DNA of 64,000 bases from Paenibacillus ginsengihumi DSM 21568 (GTDB lineage: Bacteria > Bacillota > Bacilli > Paenibacillales > NBRC-103111), in assembly GCF_000380965.1 (NCBI RefSeq), contig NZ_KB905572.1, positions 1-64,000 on the forward strand, written 5' to 3'. The notes beneath the pieces are model-generated. The model saw only the letters and a program-made list of their open reading frames with translations. It did no database searches and was not told the origin of the DNA. Shown piece after piece: positions 44,773 through 53,459 of this stretch (its first letter is position 1; each line of letters opens with the position of its first letter). The position numbers and the translations under genes are program-made.

Positions 44773-45591
44773 CTATGCTTTTTGGTACAGGGCGATATCA
44801 AACACATGATCCGGGCGCAATATCGTGTCAACCAGCTTCCATTTTCGCGCGTCCACCTGCTGACTGGGATAATTGAATAGCGACTTCAACCGATCGCCAT
44901 ATCGCACCGCCGCAACGACCCGCCCGTTCGTTAACGGATGCAGCCGGTCCAGCAGCTCGTACTTTTGCGCGATGGTCGAGCTGAAGATAATATGAGTCAG
45001 GTCGCCGGCGTCCGCAAGCTGTTCGACCGACGCGCGCTCCAGCCGGATGCGCAAGCCACTTCCCAGCAGCTCCGCTACTTTCCGGCCAAGCCTGACCGCT
45101 TCCGCATCGATGTCGATACCGATCACTTCCGCATCCGTTCGCCTTGCGATCATTAATGGCGTCATCGGAAAGGAGCCTGCGCCAACCATCAACACCTTGG
45201 AGCCCGAGCTGATCTGAAAGCTGCCGAATTCCGTTTCGATGCACGATTCGATATTTTGAAAATATTCGGTCCGCGCGGCATTCCCGTTCAGAAGCTTGAG
45301 TGCGCGGTACTTCTCCATGATCGACACGCAGCGAGCCGACGTCCTTCGCAGTTCCTCCGCAAGCCGGGCAAGCTCGGGGCCCGCTTCCTGCTCCAGCTGC
45401 TCCCAAGCTGCGCGATTCGCTTCATCCGTAATGAAAGCGGAGTAGGCATCGATGACCGTCACAAGCTCCGCGCTGCGGTCGGTCGTGCCGTCGAACCGGC
45501 TGGCCATCATCGCAAATTGCTGCAAATACTCCGTCATGAGCTGCCGAAGCTGTGCCGTACGATTCAATTCCATCACCTGCTCCCATGTCAT
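44773..45591 (-). CDS. cntL: Nicotianamine synthase-like enzyme, CntL-like
   Basis: A 272-residue SAM-dependent enzyme. MTWEQVMELN starts one base after the cntK stop, with GAGGTG five bases before; an upstream frame within cntK was rejected. The Rossmann SAM site is SKVLMVGAGSFPMTPLMI, then VIGIDIDAEAV. The preceding helical domain has ETEFGSFQISS. It transfers an aminobutyrate group from SAM to the amino group of histidine, most likely the D-His made by CntK. Its length agrees with S. aureus CntL (271) and not with plant nicotianamine synthases. Confidence 0.92.
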   Translation of the reverse strand: MTWEQVMELNRTAQLRQLMTEYLQQFAMMASRFDGTTDRSAELVTVIDAYSAFITDEANRAAWEQLEQEAGPELARLAEELRRTSARCVSIMEKYRALKLLNGNAARTEYFQNIESCIETEFGSFQISSGSKVLMVGAGSFPMTPLMIARRTDAEVIGIDIDAEAVRLGRKVAELLGSGLRIRLERASVEQLADAGDLTHIIFSSTIAQKYELLDRLHPLTNGRVVAAVRYGDRLKSLFNYPSQQVDARKWKLVDTILRPDHVFDIALYQKA

Positions 45592-45592
45592 T

Positions 45593-46426
45593 TCACACCT
45601 CGATATAAGCTTTGCCCTGTGCGACAATGTCGACCGTCCCTTCAATCTTCACACCGGTCACTCCGCCGTGGTCATAATCGGCAGTGACATGGATCGTCCC
45701 GCCGGGCTGCCGGATAGGCGCGGATATCGCCCCTTTGCTTTGCCAAGCCAGGTAGGCGCCAAGCGAGGCCGTCCCCGAGCCGCAGCCCTTCTCCCAAACC
45801 ATGCTGCCGAGCGGCGGCACATAAATGAGCGGGGCCAATTCGTTAGCATCGGGCTTGAACAATAACACGCCGATCAGGCTGGCGCCGAACGTGACGCCGA
45901 GCAGCTTGGCCAAGCTTTGCGCCCTTTGCCTCTGAAACGCGTCGAATTGCTCCACTTCGATGACAAGATGAAAAAAATCGCTATACCTCACTATGGCGAT
46001 AGGCAAATCGTCGTCCTCATACGTGACGGTCTGCTGCTCGATTTTGACCGGGGTCGGCATGGCGACCTGGCAGCGATACGCTTCCTCGATTTTCTTCACC
46101 TGACATAACACCAACTGCTCGGTCCCGGAAGCTTCCAGGGCGATTTCCAGCGAATCGCTGCGGTTCATTCCTTGCTCAGAGGCCAGCAAAACGGCCAAAG
46201 CCATGCAAGCATTGCCGCAAAACTCGCCTCCCGCCATGTGCAGATGAGCGGCCGCTTCCGGCTTCGCCGCCTGCTCGATGAAGCCTACCTGCTCGGCATG
46301 CACGCTGTCGTAGGACATCATCTTCGCCGCAATGCGCGCATACTCGTCGGCCGCAAGCCTTGTCTTCACAAGAATGGTCATATTTTGCGCAGGACTTAAT
46401 TTGACAAAATCGATTTCGCGTTTCAT
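45593..46426 (-). CDS. cntK: Histidine racemase, CntK-like
   Basis: A 277-residue protein of the diaminopimelate-epimerase/PhzF fold. The start MKREIDFVKLSPAQNMTILV has GAGGG nine bases upstream; an ATG three codons earlier has no spacing. The two catalytic Cys residues are in GGEFCGNACMA and WEKGCGSGTASLG. HAEQVGFIE and NMTILV are shared with S. aureus CntK as recalled. A cofactor-independent D/L-histidine racemisation is expected and would feed CntL. It is the first gene of the operon. A diaminopimelate epimerase is unlikely given the context and these N-terminal motifs. Confidence 0.9.
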   Translation of the reverse strand: MKREIDFVKLSPAQNMTILVKTRLAADEYARIAAKMMSYDSVHAEQVGFIEQAAKPEAAAHLHMAGGEFCGNACMALAVLLASEQGMNRSDSLEIALEASGTEQLVLCQVKKIEEAYRCQVAMPTPVKIEQQTVTYEDDDLPIAIVRYSDFFHLVIEVEQFDAFQRQRAQSLAKLLGVTFGASLIGVLLFKPDANELAPLIYVPPLGSMVWEKGCGSGTASLGAYLAWQSKGAISAPIRQPGGTIHVTADYDHGGVTGVKIEGTVDIVAQGKAYIEV

Positions 46427-46475
46427 CTCGGGCATCCCTCTGCGAATAGGAATGGGTGAAGCGGAGGCCTCCTCG

Positions 46476-46543
46476 TTTTACTTATAAGTAAAAATTACGA
46501 TTAATCAAATGGAATTATATCCTTGCCTGGCGTTAGCTGTCAA
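46476..46543 (-). promoter_or_regulatory. Metallophore operon promoter with operator-like palindrome
   Basis: On the minus strand TTGACA (46538-46543), 18 bases and TATAAT (46514-46519) give perfect sigma-A hexamers. In the early transcribed region is TAATCGTAAT, a perfect half of the Bacillus Zur box TCGTAAT-N-ATTACGA; its partner half is degenerate. It abuts a perfect 18-bp palindrome, TTTTACTTATAAGTAAAA (46476-46493). Zinc-dependent repression by Zur is the likeliest control, with a second, unidentified regulator possible at the palindrome. The divergent ctaG gene shares this 342-base gap; no ctaG promoter was pinned down. Confidence 0.8.
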
Positions 46544-46768
46544 TCGCAATTTTTCATTCCGCAAAAAAATATTGCCCCGCCGTTTCCAGAGCTCTGATCA
46601 CTTCCGGCCATACATTCACAACTCTGTCACATCATCGGCTTGAATTCGCCCACACTGACTCGAAAGAGCCATAGCAAGCTACGGGCGGCTAAAGGTAAGA
46701 TATAAGGAACGAGGCAGAAGAGACAGAAGAGACAAAGATGCAGATCAGGAGAAGGAGTACGAGCAAGA

Positions 46769-47623
46769 ATGGATTTCGGAGAACTGCTGAACGCTTACGG
46801 ATTTCGGACGATGTTCAATCCGGAGTTCTTGATGGCGGTAAGCATCGCCGTCCTTTTCTATTTACATTTCGCGAGGGATCGCCTCGACAGAACCGGGGTT
46901 TTCGCTTTGCTTACCGGTTCGCTTTGTTTTTATTTGACGCTGGGCGGGCCGCTCAACCTGCTCGGGCAGCTGTGGTTCAGCTTCCATATGATTCAACAAG
47001 CCGTGCTGTATCTTCTGGTGCCGCCGCTGCTGTATAGAGGAGTGCCTGGCGACTTTCTCAGGAAAATAACGCAAATCCCTTACCTCTCGAAAGCCGTTGC
47101 CCTGTTCACGACGCCTTTGTTTGCCGCCGTGCTGTTCAATCTGGCTTTTTCGTTCTACCATATGCCGGTGATTTTCGATGCGGCGATGTCCGATTACGCG
47201 CTCCATCACTTGCTTCATTCGGTGTTGTTTATTTTCTCGCTGTGCATGTGGTGGTCTGTCTTCAGTCCGGAAGGGGCGACGAACAGCCTGAGCGAGCTTA
47301 AAAAAATGGGCTACATGTTTCTGAACGGCATCCTGCTCACGCCGGCATGCGCGCTCATTATTTTTTCCGATCAAGTCAATTACAGCGCCTTTACCGGAGC
47401 CTCCAAACTGCTCTGCCTCCCCTTCTACTCGGTCGTTGTGGACCTTCCCGAGAACGGAATCAAGTGGCTGACGCCGCTTCAGGATCAGCAGCTTGGCGGG
47501 GTCGTCATGAAAATACTCCAGGAGATCATTTACAGCTGCATTTTGGCCTCGACCTTCTTCCGGTGGTACCGTAAAGAACGCGATGCCGAAGAAGAGCTGG
47601 AGCCCGCGCTTACGAAGCAATAG
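46769..47623 (+). CDS. ctaG: Cytochrome c oxidase assembly factor CtaG
   Basis: A 284-residue integral membrane protein of the Caa3_CtaG family with seven or so hydrophobic segments. Conserved His residues: YLHFARDRL, FHMIQQAVLYLLVPPLL, FYHMPVIFD and HHLLHSVLFIFS, in a pattern consistent with metal handling. AGGAG precedes the ATG. CtaG of Bacillus is needed for caa3 oxidase formation. No oxidase structural genes lie in the window, but a nos-type copper module, resA and sco are nearby, making a respiratory maturation neighbourhood. It diverges from the metallophore operon. Confidence 0.93.
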   Translation: MDFGELLNAYGFRTMFNPEFLMAVSIAVLFYLHFARDRLDRTGVFALLTGSLCFYLTLGGPLNLLGQLWFSFHMIQQAVLYLLVPPLLYRGVPGDFLRKITQIPYLSKAVALFTTPLFAAVLFNLAFSFYHMPVIFDAAMSDYALHHLLHSVLFIFSLCMWWSVFSPEGATNSLSELKKMGYMFLNGILLTPACALIIFSDQVNYSAFTGASKLLCLPFYSVVVDLPENGIKWLTPLQDQQLGGVVMKILQEIIYSCILASTFFRWYRKERDAEEELEPALTKQ

Positions 47624-47675
47624 GCAAAGCCCGCCGGATGCCGCAGCGATCAAAGCGGGTCTTGCCTCCCTGTCG

Positions 47676-48329
47676 TTATCGTTTGCCCATCCAGCCTTGT
47701 TCGTAGGCGTATCGCGCAAGCTGCACCCGGTTGTCCAGCTGCAGCTTCTGAAGAATGTTTTTCAGATGATTTTTCACCGTATGCTCGGATATGTCCAGCG
47801 CGTTTGATATTTCCTTATTGCTCAGCCCTTTGGCGACCAGGCCCAAAATCTCGCGTTCCCGGCCCGTCAAAGGGCTATGCTGCGGTCCGCCCGCGCCCGC
47901 GCCCAGCGGCGAAAACTCCTTGAGGATGCGGTAAGCGAGCTCGCGCGTCATCGGGGCCTCGTCGTCGGCAATGGCCTTCAAATATTCGTGCCACGCTTCC
48001 GGCTTCAAATTTTTCAGCAGATAGCCTTGCGCCCCTTTTTTCAGCGCATCGAACAAATGGGCGATATCGTCCGAGACGGTGACCATGACGACCTTGAGAT
48101 ACGGAAATTTTTCCTTCAGCCGCCGGGTCGCCTCCAGCCCGCCCATGCCCGGCATCTGAATGTCCATCAGCACGAGATCCGGCATCCACTGCTCGCTGAG
48201 CGCGAGCGCCTCTTCCCCGCTTTTCCCTTCCGCGACGACGATAAAAGCCGGATCGCTTTCCACGATCATACGCATCCCTTCTCTGGCCATCTCGCTATCA
48301 TCCACGATCAGCACCCGCAATGCGTTCAT
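47676..48329 (-). CDS. NarL/LuxR-family response regulator
   Basis: A 217-residue regulator. Receiver: acidic pair in LIVDDSEM, phospho-acceptor in LVLMDIQMPGMGGLE, Thr in VMVTVSDD and Lys in YLLKNLK. Output: LuxR-type helix-turn-helix with LTGREREILGLVAKGLSNKEI and LDISEHTVKNHLKNI. Its start overlaps the kinase gene by 32 bases. The pair resembles NarX-NarL-type systems. Given the surroundings it could govern respiratory genes such as the nos-like or ctaG genes, but no target site was identified. Confidence 0.93.
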   Translation of the reverse strand: MNALRVLIVDDSEMAREGMRMIVESDPAFIVVAEGKSGEEALALSEQWMPDLVLMDIQMPGMGGLEATRRLKEKFPYLKVVMVTVSDDIAHLFDALKKGAQGYLLKNLKPEAWHEYLKAIADDEAPMTRELAYRILKEFSPLGAGAGGPQHSPLTGREREILGLVAKGLSNKEISNALDISEHTVKNHLKNILQKLQLDNRVQLARYAYEQGWMGKR

Positions 48330-49161
48330 CCTCGTTTGCCTCCTTTCGGATCGTTACTGCCGTGCCGCGATCGCCGCTATCGATATCGAGCCGCCACGCC
48401 ATCGTTTTGGCGCGGTCCCGCATCATTTTTAGCCCGTACCGGTTATTTCCCGCCGCCTCCTCCAGCCGGAAGCCTCGCCCGTCATCGGCGATGCGGCAAA
48501 CCCAGCCTGTTTCCGTCAGCGATGCCTGAATCCGCACATTCGCGGCATCGGCGTGCTTGTGAATGTTAAGCAGCGCTTCCCGCACGATCGCGAGCAGCTC
48601 CACCTTCTCCCTGGCCGACAGCTCCGACTCCGGGATCGCCCAATCCATGTGAAATTGCAAGGCCGTCTCATGGCGCAGCTCGTCGATCAAGCTTTCCACG
48701 CCCCGCAGCCACGGGCTCGTGCCCGCATCGGCCGCATGGCGCAGATTGGCGATCGCCTGCCGGACATAATCGTTGGTGCGACGGACGCTCTCCTTCAATT
48801 TGCGCAAGGAGAGCTCCCCGGACGGCTGCTTTTGCTCCAGCTGCATCAGCTGCGCGTTCAGGAAGAACAGCGACTGCGCGATGCCGTCGTGCAGCTCCCG
48901 GGCGATTTTCTCCCGCTCCTCAAGCACGGCCTGCACCGCCTTGGCCCGATTCAGCTCCTCCTGATTATGCTCCATCATGGCGAACAATTTCGTCAGGAAG
49001 AGCAGGGAAACGAGCAGCACGATGACGGGCGCCAGCCAATTCCCCAGCTCCATCGAAATATAAGGGAGCAGAAATTCGTGGCGAACGTATTCCCAGACGC
49101 CGATCGTCAGCGTCGGAATCGTTAAAATCAGCCATTTGATCTGTTTATAGGTCACCCGCAA
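48298..49161 (-). CDS. NarX/DesK-type sensor histidine kinase
   Basis: A 287-residue kinase with two membrane helices in the first 65 residues and almost no extracellular loop. A coiled-coil segment (EHNQEELNRAKAVQAVLEER) leads into the HisKA_3 domain with EREKIARELHDGIAQSLFFL, where His is the phospho-acceptor. The ATPase part has REALLNIHKHADAANV, IADDGRGF and YGLKMMRDRA. The short sensory region suggests a membrane, redox or internal signal. It is co-transcribed with and overlaps its response regulator. Confidence 0.92.
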   Translation of the reverse strand: MRVTYKQIKWLILTIPTLTIGVWEYVRHEFLLPYISMELGNWLAPVIVLLVSLLFLTKLFAMMEHNQEELNRAKAVQAVLEEREKIARELHDGIAQSLFFLNAQLMQLEQKQPSGELSLRKLKESVRRTNDYVRQAIANLRHAADAGTSPWLRGVESLIDELRHETALQFHMDWAIPESELSAREKVELLAIVREALLNIHKHADAANVRIQASLTETGWVCRIADDGRGFRLEEAAGNNRYGLKMMRDRAKTMAWRLDIDSGDRGTAVTIRKEANEDERIAGADRG

Positions 49162-49397
49162 GTCCTCCTCTCCGGGCGAAGCTCGGGCAGCCTGTTGCCG
49201 CGACTACGGGGAAGAATGGAAACCTGCGAAAATGCCAATTCGATTCCATAGCGTGCTCCAGACCGGCTTCAGCTTGTCAGCCGTGCAGGCTGATTCGGGC
49301 CCATAGCCGCTCTCCTGCGCCTTGTCCCAGGTCGTTTCGGTCAAACAACAACAGGAGAACGGCCGCCCCCGCTCCGCCCGGCAGCCATCGCCTGCGC

Positions 49398-49913
49398 CTA
49401 ATCATGCTTGATCCGCTCCATCATTTGCAAAATATCCGCCATCTCCGTCAGCGCCCCCTCGTGCCTCTCCAGCAGCGTGCCTTCCTCATCGATCAGCACC
49501 GTAAGCGGCAGTCCGGCGGCGCGATACCGCTCCTTGATCTTCAGCTTGCTGTCCAATACGATCGGGAACGACAGCTCGTACCTTTCGGCGAATTTCTGCG
49601 CCGTTTCTTGACTATCGCCGACATTGACTGCCAGCAGCTCCACTCCGCTAAGCTTATAGGCTTCATTGAGCAGCGGCAGCTCGTTGACGCACGGATTGCA
49701 CCAGGACGCCCAAAAATTGAGCAGCACGCCTTTTCCTTTGTAATCGGCCAGCCGCACCTCGTTTCCCTGCAAATCCGTGAGCGTAAACGACGGAGCTGCC
49801 TCCCCCACCACGGCGTACTTTCGGGACTCCGCCCAAAAAGATGCCGCAGCATACACAGCCCCTGCGATGACAACAAGCAATAACGCGTATTGCAGCAATC
49901 TGCGGCTCGTCAT
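49398..49913 (-). CDS. resA: ResA/TlpA-like thiol-disulfide oxidoreductase
   Basis: A 171-residue membrane-anchored thioredoxin-fold protein. MTSRRLLQY is preferred over a TTG lying directly on the GGAG. One N-terminal helix is followed by PSFTLTDLQGNEVRLADYKG, the active site FWASWCNPCVNELP and the cis-Pro loop AAGLPLTVLID. ResA proteins reduce apocytochrome c Cys pairs or copper-site Cys residues outside the membrane. It lies just after the nosF-like gene, so a role in copper-site or cytochrome maturation is plausible. The ResA name is by family; closer assignment (StoA, CcmG) is not possible here. Confidence 0.85.
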   Translation of the reverse strand: MTSRRLLQYALLLVVIAGAVYAAASFWAESRKYAVVGEAAPSFTLTDLQGNEVRLADYKGKGVLLNFWASWCNPCVNELPLLNEAYKLSGVELLAVNVGDSQETAQKFAERYELSFPIVLDSKLKIKERYRAAGLPLTVLIDEEGTLLERHEGALTEMADILQMMERIKHD

Positions 49914-49943
49914 CGGCCGAACCAACTCCTTGCTTATAAATTA

Positions 49944-50007
49944 GACACCTTCGCCGTCGCTTGTCACCTGCGGTACCGAACAATCGCCGCCGCGCTTTAG
50001 CGAATAT
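49944..50007. repeat. Degenerate copy of the dispersed repeat
   Basis: TGTCACCTGCGGTACCGAACA and nearby bases resemble the middle part of the two-hairpin repeat seen at 10.7, 23.4 and 61.2 kb. Only the central portion is recognisable. It lies between the nosF-like and resA genes. Confidence 0.5.
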
Positions 50008-50754
50008 TCAGGAGTCGAACGATTCGGGCGGTTCGCCCGGAATTCCGAACAGCTCGCCGAACGCCTGCTGCAAGCCCGCTGCGCCGAATCGGCGGCGAAT
50101 GTCGGCCTTCTTCCCGTCCAGCACGACGCCGCCGTCCCGCAGAAACACGATCCGGTCCGAGAGCGCTTCGGCGATCTGCAGCTGGTGCGTCGAGAACAGG
50201 ACCGTCTGACCGGCAGCGGCGGCCTGGCGGACCAGCTTCACGAAGCTTTCCATCCAGTAAGGGTCGAGGCCGTTGGTCGGTTCGTCCATGACGATAAGCG
50301 GCGGCTTCGCCAGCAGCGCTTGCGCAAACAATACGCGCTGCCGCATGCCCTTCGAGAAGGAGGCGACCGGCTTGCTGCCGGTGTCGGCAAGGCCGACCTG
50401 CGCCAGCGCATCGCGGGCCCGCTCCTTGCCGAGCCCGCGCAGCCTGGCCCAGAACAGCATCGTCTCCAGCGCCGTCAGTCCCGGACTGAAGCGGTAGTCG
50501 TCCGGCATATACCCGATTTGCCGGGCGTAACGCCGTCTGTCGTCCTCCCAGCGCAGGCCGTTCACGGCAATCGTCCCGCTGGTCGGGCGCAGGATGCCTG
50601 CCAGCATGCGCAGGAGCGTGCTTTTGCCCGCGCCGTTGCCGCCGCACAGGGCGACCACCTCGCCTTGCCCGACATGCAGATGAACCTCGCCGATCACGGT
50701 TTTTCCTTGGAACGCCTTGTGAACCGCATCGAAGCGAACGAGATGATCAGCCAC
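50008..50754 (-). CDS. nosF: NosF-like ABC ATPase
   Basis: A 248-residue ATPase with a GTG start: Walker A GGNGAGKST, Q-loop IGYMPDDYRFSPG, signature FSKGMRQRV, Walker B PLIVMDEPTNGLD and switch His LFSTHQ. The FSKGMRQRV signature is usual in NosF and in CcmA/Nat-type exporters. It overlaps the NosY-like permease gene by eight bases, and together they form an ABC-2 transporter. In N2O-respiring bacteria NosDFY mature the copper cluster of NosZ; no nosZ is in this window. Confidence 0.88.
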   Translation of the reverse strand: MADHLVRFDAVHKAFQGKTVIGEVHLHVGQGEVVALCGGNGAGKSTLLRMLAGILRPTSGTIAVNGLRWEDDRRRYARQIGYMPDDYRFSPGLTALETMLFWARLRGLGKERARDALAQVGLADTGSKPVASFSKGMRQRVLFAQALLAKPPLIVMDEPTNGLDPYWMESFVKLVRQAAAAGQTVLFSTHQLQIAEALSDRIVFLRDGGVVLDGKKADIRRRFGAAGLQQAFGELFGIPGEPPESFDS

Positions 50755-51568
50755 GTCCTCTCCCCCTTTCCCACAGGCCGTATGCGACGGCCAGAGCAGC
50801 GCCGATCCAGGCGATCATCGTGCCCACAAAAACCGGCGTCCCCCAGGGAGAACGAATCCACACCATCCAGTCGTAATATTCCGGGCCGAGCGTCGATCCT
50901 CCCCCCAGCTTGACGACGGTAAACAACCGGGTCAATTCGGCCGGATTGAGAAAGGTCAGCGCGGTGACCGCCGGTTTGATCCACGCATACGGCATCATGC
51001 CGAGCGCGGCGATGAGGACGGACGGCCAGGCAATGACGGTGAAAAACCATACTCCCACCGCGATCGTGAGCGCCTGCCAACGGCTGACGGCGAGCGTGCC
51101 GACCAGCATCGCCGCGCCGAGAAAAAACAGGGACAAGAAGGCCGAGAAGACAAGCAGCTGCCGGTAAGTCGAACCGTCAAACCCGCCGCCGAGCAGCCAG
51201 CCTGCCGCGCCCGCCAAGCCGAAGCCGAAGGCGACGATGGCGAGCAGCACGACGGACAGCCCGATATATTTGCCGGCCAGAAACGCCCATGTGCCGAGCG
51301 GATAGGTCGACAGCAGCTCCCAGTTGCCTTCCTCCTTCTCGCCGGTCAACGAGAAGGAGCCGAGCATCAGCGCCATCAGGGGAAGCAAATACATCGCCAG
51401 ATTCAGCATCGTGCCGCTGGTGCCGGAATATCCCTTCACATAGCCCTGCGCGTTAATCAGCAGCAGACTGAACATAAATAGAGCAAAAAGGGCCATAAAC
51501 GAATAGGCCCATGGATTGCGAAATCCGATCTTCATCTCTCTTACGGCGACGTATCCCCATTCCTTCAC
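50747..51568 (-). CDS. nosY: NosY-like ABC-2 permease
   Basis: A 273-residue membrane protein with six predicted helices. It starts MKEWGYVAVREMKIGFRNPW, the normal NosY-type amphipathic start. Other signatures are GYSGTSGTMLNLAMYLLPLM, GSFSLTGEKEEGNWELLSTYPL and AGKYIGLS. Its start overlaps the nosL stop as ATGA. It should work with NosF and the extracellular NosD. Confidence 0.88.
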   Translation of the reverse strand: MKEWGYVAVREMKIGFRNPWAYSFMALFALFMFSLLLINAQGYVKGYSGTSGTMLNLAMYLLPLMALMLGSFSLTGEKEEGNWELLSTYPLGTWAFLAGKYIGLSVVLLAIVAFGFGLAGAAGWLLGGGFDGSTYRQLLVFSAFLSLFFLGAAMLVGTLAVSRWQALTIAVGVWFFTVIAWPSVLIAALGMMPYAWIKPAVTALTFLNPAELTRLFTVVKLGGGSTLGPEYYDWMVWIRSPWGTPVFVGTMIAWIGAALAVAYGLWERGRGRG

Positions 51569-52131
51569 GAGCCGTGACCCCCGGCCGGTTGCGGCGGCTG
51601 CTCATTTTCGGAGGAAGGCCCTGCCGGCGAGTGGCCATGCTTGCCCTCGCCTCCCATATTCATCATATCGCGATGGACTTCCCACGAGTGATTAGCCAGC
51701 TCCTCCGCCGTCATCAGCTTGCCTTTTCCCTGTTCAGCGATAAAAGCCTTGGCGTCCGCTTCCTTTTCAAACGAGACGATCCCGTAAGCCATCGGCGTTT
51801 TGAAAGAAGCATCGTATACGTAATAGGCTTTCTCGTAACGAAGCCATTGCTTGCTGTTGTAGTCGCGGACGAAAGCCGCGCCGATCGTCTCGGTGCCGTT
51901 CTCCTGCTTCCACTTGTTCATGCAGCCGATGTCGTCGAACTTGAGCGACTGCCCGTCTTTGGTAATGATCTGGGTCGCATATTGATCGTCCTTCACTGCC
52001 ATCTTGCAAATTGCGCATACATCGGTCGCCTCGTTGATCGCCTGCGGCTCGTATTGTTTTCCGCCGCAGGCGGCAAGCAGCAGCCACAGGCCTGCCAGCA
52101 CGGCGATTACGCTTATTGTTCTTTGGCTCAT
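51565..52131 (-). CDS. nosL: NosL-like copper lipoprotein
   Basis: A 188-residue lipoprotein with lipobox LAAC. The copper motif is DVCAICKMAVKDDQYA (CxxCxM), followed by FDDIGCMNKW and the MAYGIVSFEKEADAKAFI core. The C-terminal tail is rich in His, Met and Gly (HRDMMNMGGEGKHGHS), which may bind further copper. NosL hands Cu(I) to the NosDFY system. Start and stop overlap neighbours by four bases, so it is tightly coupled in the operon. Confidence 0.92.
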   Translation of the reverse strand: MSQRTISVIAVLAGLWLLLAACGGKQYEPQAINEATDVCAICKMAVKDDQYATQIITKDGQSLKFDDIGCMNKWKQENGTETIGAAFVRDYNSKQWLRYEKAYYVYDASFKTPMAYGIVSFEKEADAKAFIAEQGKGKLMTAEELANHSWEVHRDMMNMGGEGKHGHSPAGPSSENEQPPQPAGGHGS

Positions 52132-53459
52132 ATGCTTCGTCTCCTCATGCTAAAAATGAATAAAACCGTACCTGCAAGCAAGGCGAACCCTGCCAAGCCG
52201 GTTCCGCTGCCGCCTGCAGGGCGCTGCTCCGCCTGCGGGGCGCTGTCCGGCAGTGCCATCAGCGGCGCCGTATCGGCGGCCCACTGGTCCCGCCCCGCCT
52301 GATAGAGCCCTTCGAGGAACACCATGCCTGGCGATTGAAAGAACAGCTGGAACGCCGGCCGCTTCTGGGTCAGCCCCTGAAAAAACGGATTGATCGCATA
52401 CGAGATATCGCTGTAGCCGTCTCCATCCGCATCGATGCCCCGGAAGCTGTCCCAATAGTTGCCCGTTAGCGCGTTGTTTTCGCTGCCGCGCGCCTGCGCA
52501 TCGGCCACGTTGCCCAGAAACTGATTGCCGGCAACCGTATTTTCGCTCGACTCCAGCAGCTGCAGGCCGATAAAATTGTAGCTGACCCGGTTGTTTTCCA
52601 GACGGTTGGCAGTCGATTGCTCCACGTACAGGCCGACCCGGTTGCCGTCCACCGTATTGTCCGCTACGACCGTCTCGTGCGCGTCGTACAGCAAAATCCC
52701 TTGTGAATTCACATTTTCGCTTTGCTTTGTGAACGTGTTGCCGGTCACGGTCACCTGCCTTGCGGTCATTACCATCGCGCCGGTTACATTCAAGTTCCCT
52801 TCATTGCGCTCGATGACCGTTCCCTTGGTGTACATGCAGTGGACTCCGTAGCGGGAGCGCTCGATCACGTTGCCGGCAACGAACGCCTCGTCGCTGTTTT
52901 CCATGTATATGCCGTCATGCACATCGCGAATCGTATTGCCTGCAAGGCGCCAGCGATGCGCGTTGTACAGATCGATGCCGTTGCCCTTGTCGGCCATCCG
53001 CACGCCGTCCGCGGCCCATTCGATCGTCGTGCGCGTCACCGCGCCTTCATCCGCATCCCGCGCCGCGATCCCGTCCGCGCCCGTGCGGATGCGCAAGCTG
53101 TCCAGCACGGCCCGATGCCCTGTAACGAGCACGGTCGGCTCCTCTTTGACCGCCTCGTCGACGATGCTCAGACCGGCAACCGTCGCGCCGTCGGCTTCGA
53201 TCGACACAGCCGGACCTATGCCGACGTGGCGCAGCACGGCCGCGCCTTCCTGCTCCGAGCGGAGCGTCAGCGGCTTGTCGATCGTGATCGGTCCCTCGTA
53301 CGTGCCGGGCTTCAGCACGATCGTTTCTCCCGGTTCCGCCTTATCCAGAAGCGCCTGCAGGCTGGCCAAGTCTTGTTCCGCCCGCCCCTGCCCGGCAGGC
53401 AGCGATGCGGCCAGCGCCAACAGCGCCCAGAGGCACCATCTGAAGGCTGCGGCCCTCAT
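52128..53459 (-). CDS. nosD: NosD-like right-handed beta-helix protein
   Basis: A 443-residue exported protein. A signal peptide is followed by LASLQALLDKAEPGETIVL and about ten turns of parallel beta-helix with N-x-(I/V) ladders (GNTIRDVHDGIYMENSDEAF, GNVIERSRYGVHCMYTKGTV, NNRVSYNFIGLQLLESSENT). A C-terminal hydrophobic helix (TGLAGFALLAGTVLFIFSM) with a basic tail anchors it. NosD accepts copper or sulfur species from the NosFY transporter. It overlaps both neighbours by four bases. Confidence 0.92.
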   Translation of the reverse strand: MRAAAFRWCLWALLALAASLPAGQGRAEQDLASLQALLDKAEPGETIVLKPGTYEGPITIDKPLTLRSEQEGAAVLRHVGIGPAVSIEADGATVAGLSIVDEAVKEEPTVLVTGHRAVLDSLRIRTGADGIAARDADEGAVTRTTIEWAADGVRMADKGNGIDLYNAHRWRLAGNTIRDVHDGIYMENSDEAFVAGNVIERSRYGVHCMYTKGTVIERNEGNLNVTGAMVMTARQVTVTGNTFTKQSENVNSQGILLYDAHETVVADNTVDGNRVGLYVEQSTANRLENNRVSYNFIGLQLLESSENTVAGNQFLGNVADAQARGSENNALTGNYWDSFRGIDADGDGYSDISYAINPFFQGLTQKRPAFQLFFQSPGMVFLEGLYQAGRDQWAADTAPLMALPDSAPQAEQRPAGGSGTGLAGFALLAGTVLFIFSMRRRSI

